The notes beneath the pieces are model-generated. The model searched no databases. It was not told the DNA's origin and saw only the letters and a list, made by a program, of their open reading frames with translations. Positions 9,504 through 14,703 of a DNA stretch of 14,703 nt are shown piece after piece. The stretch lies in NCBI GenBank assembly GCA_900617975.1, contig UZAE01001189.1:1-14703 (forward strand), read 5' to 3'. Numbering within the stretch: the stretch's first letter is position 1; the number at the start of each line of letters is the position of its first letter. Source of the stretch: Rodentolepis nana (lineage: Eukaryota > Platyhelminthes > Cestoda > Cyclophyllidea > Hymenolepididae). The position numbers and the translations under genes were made by a program.

Positions 9504-10101
9504 TTACTTTGAAAATTCAGTGAGCAGTTTCGTCATTACTTGACGTAGCCGAGAGTTTTGGTGCTAGAAAAAAATTAAATGGTGACGTGATACGAGAATC
9601 CAGCGGAAATAGAAGGCAGTAAGTCAAAAAAATAAGTCGGCAGTTCCTAAAACGTCGGGCAAGTGGACGGAAATAACTTACACCTATTGAATCTAAACGA
9701 CCGGAAATGGAAGAATCCTTTGGGAATCCAGTTTGTGGATGGGGTTCTTTGGCATCATCTGATTCTGGAAGGCTTGGAAAAATAAAATATTCAATAGGAG
9801 AGGTCGAAGGTATCTGTCGGGAAGGATTGACTCGAAAGAGTTTCAAAGATATCTGGGAGTCTTGATATTCGGCGAGGCAAAAATATTTGCAATTCCTTGG
9901 GATACTGAGTAAATCATTAAGACTGAACTCAAAGGGTTCGCGCTCTGGAACACATCGATAAATGCCAAGGATTTCTTGACCTGGGATACTCGGAGGATTT
10001 TTTGATGAACGAAGTGGAAAAGGCATTGATGCCAAGATATCTATTAAGTGGATAACTATAAATAAATGAGTACATACAATCAACAAGGCCAGATTCATCA
10101 T
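9504..10101 (-). CDS. small secreted protein with signal peptide, one intron, unknown family
   Basis: Exon 1 (10101 to 9682, 140 codons) begins with two Met codons and a clear signal peptide: MMNLALLIVCTHLFIVIHL, then IDILAS, with likely cleavage near residue 24. The mature part has few cysteines (YRCVP, NCKYFC) and is rich in Pro and Ser. A consensus GTAAGT donor starts at 9681, and an acceptor preceded by a T run (TTTTTTTCTAG) ends at 9564. Exon 2 (9563 to 9504) adds HQNSRLRQVMTKLLTEFSK and stops at TAA, giving 159 residues. Retaining the 118-bp intron shifts the frame and gives 194 residues, stopping at 9517. I prefer the spliced form because both splice sites are strong. A possible upstream acceptor (ATTTTAG, ending at 10124) lies 23 bases before the ATG and could serve trans-splicing or a 5' UTR intron. 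No family recognised; secretion is inferred. Confidence 0.6.
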
Positions 10102-10123
10102 GTTTTCCTAGCAAAAGTCCTTC

Positions 10124-10718
10124 CTAAAATTTTCAATGAATGAGAAATAAACGAACCTTATATTGGGGTGGACCATAGGCGTACGAATTCAAAAAGCCAT
10201 AGCAAACTGCAGATATTTGCACGGCCATAATGATTCCTAAACACACTAAATATAATGAAATTTGAGTTTCGGGAGTGCTGATGACAAAAAACATCTATAT
10301 CGGCCAAAATGTATGCCAACTTAATCTTAGATTGAATTCTGAGTGACAATAAGCTTCAAATAATTAAACAGAATTCCAAAGTACTAGAAAGATAGCTAAA
10401 TTAAATATTATCTGACTAAAAAGTAATAAATACTGAAAAACAAAACCCAAGGGAAGATTCCATACAAGCGGGTGATAACAGTAAGCTATAGTTAACATGT
10501 TGACCTTGAGGAATTAACACAATTTTTTACGAAATATGAACCCTTATTAATTTTTTGGGCAATAATAATATTATTTATTTTAATTACACAACAACAATAT
10601 CGGCACTGTATTAAAGGTTGGTTATTGTGGAGAAACGCACATTTTATACCCCCGTTTCTAGCATCAGAAGTTGTTCCTTACAAAGTCCATATTCAAGAGT
10701 CTACGATGTCATAAACTC
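10124..10718. other. divergent intergenic region, left part
   Basis: AT-rich DNA upstream of both the minus-strand secreted gene and the plus-strand RFT1. A minus-strand 63-codon frame (10349 to 10158) and a plus-strand 99-codon frame starting at 10618 show no coding character; the latter runs into the dispersed repeat. No TATA box or other promoter element could be assigned with confidence. Confidence 0.35.
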
Positions 10719-11044
10719 GGGGTGTGCGATAGATTTACCTCCACGTGGTGCACCCTGGGCAACGTATACTCATACGGCAAAAAAGTCTATTAACCGGCAT
10801 TTGACTTCTGACTTCACAATACCATGGCCCAAATGCTTGTCATATTCGACCCCTCCACAGTACTCATCTTACCTTTTTCCCCACCTTTATGTCTGTCTGC
10901 CCCTTTTACATCTGTGAATCGCTCTTCTATTCCCCACCCATCGACTTTCTACTTCTTTGATGAACCTTCCCTCTGTGAAGCCCGAAGTCAGTTAAATGGC
11001 TAATGATAGCTATCAAAACGCCTGTCATTTGAGATAAATAAATG
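10719..11044 (+). repeat. ~320-bp dispersed repeat, copy 1
   Basis: This segment matches the reverse complement of 14150-14468 along its length with substitutions and small indels. Shared landmarks include AACGTATACTCATACGG, GTCTATTAACCGGCA, TTTTACATCTGTG and TATCAAAACGCCT. The plus strand of this copy is pyrimidine-rich in the middle and ends in AATAAATAAATG. No tRNA head, coding frame or clear terminal inverted repeat was seen. It could be a SINE, a MITE, or a solo LTR of a small retroelement. The matching boundaries are good to a few bases. Confidence 0.85.
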
Positions 11045-11545
11045 TCATGAACTCAATAAATTTAGCAAAACTTAAGTAGGCATAGCATTAGTGAAAGCGC
11101 ATCAACTTAAAAGGAGAAAACATGATTGTCTAGTATTAATGGAATCATAAGCCCAACTCATCATTTAAATATTCAAGGTTCAAGACCAATTAAAATCAAT
11201 AATGAACTTAATGGTTTGGTGGTAGAGGTCTCATGAGTAGAATGTACAACAATCAATCATGTATATTCCAATCAAGAATTAAATTAAAACTTGTACAGTT
11301 TTATCAATCACGTAGTTTAAAATTATTTATAAAATTGTATTGGTACATTGGCGAATTTGAAAATTAAAATTAAATTATGTTAAATCTAGGCGTTAAACCT
11401 AGCTGAATTTCCCTTAACGTGAAGTAAATTTCGCGACCTTAACCTTCAACTAATTTGCCTTGTGCAATGCTCATGATAGTTTGATTATTCTTTCATTGTT
11501 CGTTGGTCTATCATTATTCTTCATAGTCTTCGATCTGTTTAACAG
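11045..11545. other. RFT1 upstream region
   Basis: AT-rich and without any supported gene. It separates the dispersed repeat from the RFT1 transcript and presumably contains the RFT1 promoter, but no individual element is clear enough to call. Confidence 0.35.
11527..11545 (+). promoter_or_regulatory. possible splice acceptor before the RFT1 start (5' UTR or spliced-leader)
   Basis: TCTTCGATCTGTTTAACAG is a pyrimidine-rich tract ending in CAG at 11545, 34 bases before the proposed RFT1 ATG at 11580. Flatworms add a spliced leader to many mRNAs at such sites. It could equally be an ordinary 5' UTR acceptor, or unused. Confidence 0.3.
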
Positions 11546-11579
11546 TTAAAATAACGTAGTTATAATTTGTCTTGTGAAA

Positions 11580-14500
11580 ATGGCAAAGGGTGACTCACCC
11601 ACGGATAAGTACTCATTATTTATACGTTATTATTAAATCGAAATATAAAATATTAAACCCTTTTTTATTGTAGCTCAAAATCTCATGGGAAGGATTTAAT
11701 GAGCCAAAGCTTCAGTTTAGCAGGATACACTTTAATTCTCCAAATTCTTCTTAGAGTTATTACTTTCGTAACAAACGCTCTGGCATATCGCCATGTTGAT
11801 GCCATTATTCTTGGTTTAATAAATTTTCGCATCGGCCTTTATTACTCTACCCTAGTTTTCACAGCTCGGGAGTCTTTTCGTCGTGCCTGTTTAAGTCGAG
11901 GTGGTGAAATTCTCCTCCAACCTTCGGCCACAGATATTCGCTTAAAATGGCGAGCACTTCTGAACGTGATGTGGCTTCCGTAGGTTACATTTCATATTTA
12001 ATTGTTGTAATGTTTAGTGTCCCAGTTGGGGTTCTATTGTCATTTGGTCTCCTTCCGATTTGGCTATTCGTTCTGTCTTCACCCACTTCGGATAATCTAA
12101 ATTATGATCTTGAATATCAATATAAGGTTTCATGTGTGCTCTATACACTCTCTGCTTTTTTGGAATTGTCAACTGAACCACTATGGCTTGTTTGTCAACT
12201 TGGAATGTTTGTCCGTGTTCGAATTGTGCTTGAGGCAATCGCAAACATCGCTCGAGCAACTGGAATCATATTTGCGCTGTGGTTTGGCGATGGTTCCACC
12301 CATGGACTTTACCTTTTAGCTTGTCCACAGGTTGGTTGCTCTTTTTCGTTTTGTTTTTAACTAAATAATCTATACAGATTGATCAGATCAATTACGCTTT
12401 TTTTCTCAGCTTTTACATGGATTAACACTTGTCTTAGGTTACATCCTCTTTTCAACTTGGTTAACGAGAACTTCGTCCCTCGATAAAGATCTTCCATTTG
12501 CCAAAATTGCTCCCAAAAACATACAAGACCTGCTACCGTCTTTTCAAGTAGATAACATGCAATTGATTTAAATAGTCTTTTAGGGTTCACTTGATTGGTC
12601 CTGTCTTGTTCTCTCTTGGAATTTCTTTCGCCAAGGTCTTTTGAAGCAATTTCTTACTGAGGGTGCGTACAATTATTTTTCATAGTATTTTTATTTCCCT
12701 TTTAAAGTTAAAGTTACTTTTTCCCTTTGCAATTAGGAGAACGCTATCTCATTAGTGCTTTCCATCTGCTCAGTTTTGCTGACCAAGGTAGGCATTGGTT
12801 TTAAATATTTTTCGTCTGTCCTCTTCTTATTTTTTTGTTTTTCACTTATCTTGCAATCGATTTTAATTTTGTTTCATCTAGTTGAATTTTTAATTGTTTT
12901 AAACAATAGAGAATTGTTGAACTTCAGCGTAACTACTAGTTTAGTTTAGATTATTGGGCTCAGACCCAGTTATTGAAATGACGTATGGCACAGTTATTAG
13001 GCAGTTTTCGTTTAAATTTCGCCATTGTAATTCTAAAATTAACTTGACTTATCGAGTTCCTGCTGCTTCGTGTTTATTTCCATTTACTGGCGCTGTCTTG
13101 ATAGGTCTTGAGCGCCTGATCATATAATAAGCTCACTTTAAAACACTTCAAATTCCTCATTTTTCACACTGTAAAGACGTTTTCTATCTACGATTTTCAG
13201 GATCTTTTTAAGTAAAAAAATATCACACAATTTTTCCTTTCTACAAGTTGTTTCACTCTGCACCCAAAAGTATACTTCGTGGCATAATATACTTCATGGC
13301 ATCGAGCATGCGAAGTTGAACTCAATTTGGTGAAAAGTAGACTTTTATTAACGATGGATAGAATTAATCAGTAAACACCTTTTCATTCTAGGCATTTACG
13401 ATCTTGTGAACAATTTGGGATCATTGGCTCCAAGACTTGTTTTCAGTCCTATAGAAGAGAGTTGTCATCTACTTTTCTCTCAATGTATCCAACGCGATGT
13501 CCCTCCAAAATCACAGAGTGAGGTGAGAGAGAGAGAGAGAGGATAGTGCTACACTGGAGAATTCCAATTATTTTTCTTCTCTCTCCTTGACTATTATATT
13601 GTATTCTTTAAGCGATATCTTCAGGAGGCCATGAAGATGCTGAGCACAAGCCTCCGTTTGCTCACTCTTATTGGTTGGGTTGGATGTGTTTTCGCACAAG
13701 CGTACTCCTATCTCCTGCTCTACCTCTATGGTGGGTTGCGACTTGTCACCGATAATCCTGAGGTGGTCAATCTCCTTCGAATTTACGCTCTGTATCTTGT
13801 TCTCCTTGCCTGGAATGGACCTACTGAGGCTTTTCTTAACGCGGCTATGACAACTGTAAGTGTTTAAGCACTGTTGTTAAAGTGGACTCTGTTATCTTAT
13901 TCTGGATCGGTGGCATGAGAGTCTGGGGTGTTCATTCTGTGAATGGCTTGATCAGTCAAAAGAGTCCCTCATCAGAAAATCACAAGGATATTACCTCTTA
14001 AAAAGAATTTACAAAATATTATTGGGATTTAGCTTAAACTGTGTCCGAATGAACTTATGGTAACCTTTCTTATCGCCTCCCTGATGACTATAAGTAAGCC
14101 ATGCACTATAACCAAGATCAGAGTACTGTTGGCGTAATAGTCGAAATATCTATTTATTTCAAATGCTAGGCGTTTTGATAGTCATCATTAACCCTTTATT
14201 TTACTTCGGGCTTCTTAGAGAGGAGGGACATCAAAGTCATAAATATTCGAGAGAAGGAATAGAAGAGTGATCCACAGATGTAAAAGAGACAGACAAGGAC
14301 AGAGGCAGAGAAAAAGGTAAGGTGAGTACTGTGAAGGTGGTCGAGTATTACATACAGTGGGGTCATGGTAATTTGTAGCCAGAAGTCAACTGCCGGTTAA
14401 TAGACTGTCCGTATGAGTATACGTTACCCAAAGTGCATCACGTAGAGGTAATTCTATCATGCACCCCTATGTGCCGAATGTCTTTCTTGTTGCTCCTTTT

Positions 14501-14647
14501 GTAGGGTGATGTAAGCCGACACAATTTCCGGCTGACGACATTCTCCGTCATATTTTTGGGTGCCGCTTGGCTCTTGGTCTCGCTTTGTGGGTCCGTGGGC
14601 TTCATTCTCGCCAACTGTATCAATATCTTGGCTAGAATTATCTACAG
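11580..14647 (+). CDS. RFT1: RFT1, ER membrane protein of N-glycosylation (3' end missing)
   Basis: Nine exons join in frame: 11580-11608, 11674-11979, 12018-12330, 12410-12547, 12584-12662, 12737-12787, 13392-13522, 13625-13855 and 14505-14647, the last ending in phase 2 at a GT donor. They give 473 complete codons of a family near 540 residues in human, so roughly the last 100 are outside. Family-conserved stretches are clear: FRIGLYYSTLVFTARESF, then RRACLS (residues 79-84); LLKQFLTEGERYL (around 290); GIYDLVNNLGSLAPRLVF and then PIEES (from 306); and SVGFILANC (456-464). Several hydrophobic membrane segments are visible. RFT1 is a multi-pass ER protein required for lipid-linked oligosaccharide (Man5GlcNAc2-PP-dolichol) use; whether it is itself the flippase is disputed. 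The start at 11580 was chosen because it splices in frame to exon 2; a downstream Met at 11699 is the alternative. Introns range from 36 to 649 bp. Confidence 0.95.
11980..12017 (+). other. RFT1: 38-bp RFT1 mini-intron
   Basis: GTAGGT...TTTAG, 38 bp. Removing it joins the frame ending NVMWLP to one continuing VPVGVL, which matches the family (WL-x-VPLGV in the human protein). A second such intron lies at 12548-12583 (36 bp) and links DLLPSFQ to GSLDWSC. Introns this short are common in flatworms. Confidence 0.88.
12788..13391 (+). other. RFT1: 604-bp RFT1 intron with a short local tandem duplication
   Basis: Lies between the exon ending SFADQ and the one starting IYDLVNN. No gene inside; the 64-codon plus-strand frame at 12755-12949 is exon plus intronic T-rich sequence. 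A short imperfect duplication, ATACTTCGTGGCAT then ATACTTCATGGCAT, sits near 13271-13302. Confidence 0.8.
13523..13541 (+). repeat. (GA)n microsatellite abutting an RFT1 splice donor
   Basis: The intron after the exon ending at 13522 starts GTGAGA and continues as an uninterrupted GA run, so the donor site is itself the first unit of the microsatellite. The intron (13523-13624) ends in CTTCAG, and the frame across it (...KSQSE to EAMKML...) fits RFT1. Confidence 0.85.
13856..14504 (+). other. RFT1: 649-bp RFT1 intron hosting the dispersed repeat
   Basis: Begins with GTAAGT after the exon ending in LNAAMTT and ends in TTTTGTAG before GDVSRHNF. About half of it is the inverted copy of the dispersed repeat, which ends some 36 bases before the acceptor. 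It contains no other supported feature. Confidence 0.85.
14150..14468 (-). repeat. ~320-bp dispersed repeat, copy 2 (inverted)
   Basis: Reverse-complement match to 10719-11044, so the two copies form an inverted pair about 3.1 kb apart flanking most of RFT1. Both copies have diverged by scattered substitutions and small gaps, so this is not a recent duplication. Minus-strand frames here (14438-14675) are shadows of repeat and exon sequence. Confidence 0.85.
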
Positions 14648-14703
14648 GTTTGCGTCTTCTCCCTTTATTAATCATATTTTAGACCATTTTTACCACTTAT
14701 ACT

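Noticed and set aside
9929..10349. Minus-strand frames at 9929-10114 and 10158-10349
   Set aside because: The first overlaps the secreted-protein gene out of frame without a signal peptide. The second ends before the proposed 5' acceptor and does not join in frame.
12014..12590. Minus-strand frames within RFT1
   Set aside because: Antisense shadows of conserved RFT1 exons.

Overview
The window looks like flatworm (Platyhelminthes) nuclear DNA, either cestode or trematode; I cannot tell which. It is AT-rich, coding sequence is broken into short exons with GT-AG introns (some only 36-38 bp), and intergenic DNA carries microsatellites and degenerate repeats. The one confidently named gene, RFT1, is animal-like. 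Nothing bacterial or viral was recognised.

Left third (1-4880, + strand): the 3' part of a gene built almost entirely of very small exons. Eleven candidate exons (ten internal, one terminal) are each a multiple of three (27-45 bp for the internal ones). Each is entered and left in codon phase 1 and is open in the frame that joins to its neighbours. The last exon ends in TAA at 4798-4800, with an AATAAA 54 bases later. This is the architecture of a micro-exon gene (MEG), known from schistosomes as secreted, splice-variable host-interface proteins. No family could be assigned, and the 5' end lies left of the window.

Middle (4881-9475): mostly intergenic. It holds degenerate tRNA-like (SINE-like) promoter boxes, a 12-base poly-G run, a locally GC-rich patch near 8735-8880, and two minus-strand open segments (about 7615-7969 and 8365-8524) that read like coding sequence but have no recognised homology.

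9476-10123 (- strand): a compact gene for a small protein with an N-terminal signal peptide. One intron is proposed (GTAAGT donor, pyrimidine-rich acceptor), then stop and AATAAA. Without splicing, a different 194-residue protein would be read.

Right end (11546-14703, + strand): RFT1, an ER multi-pass membrane protein of N-glycosylation. Nine exons can be placed, encoding 473 complete codons, and the gene runs off the right edge. A roughly 320-bp dispersed repeat occurs once upstream of RFT1 and again, inverted, in its eighth intron. The genes are independent transcription units; nothing suggests they share a pathway.
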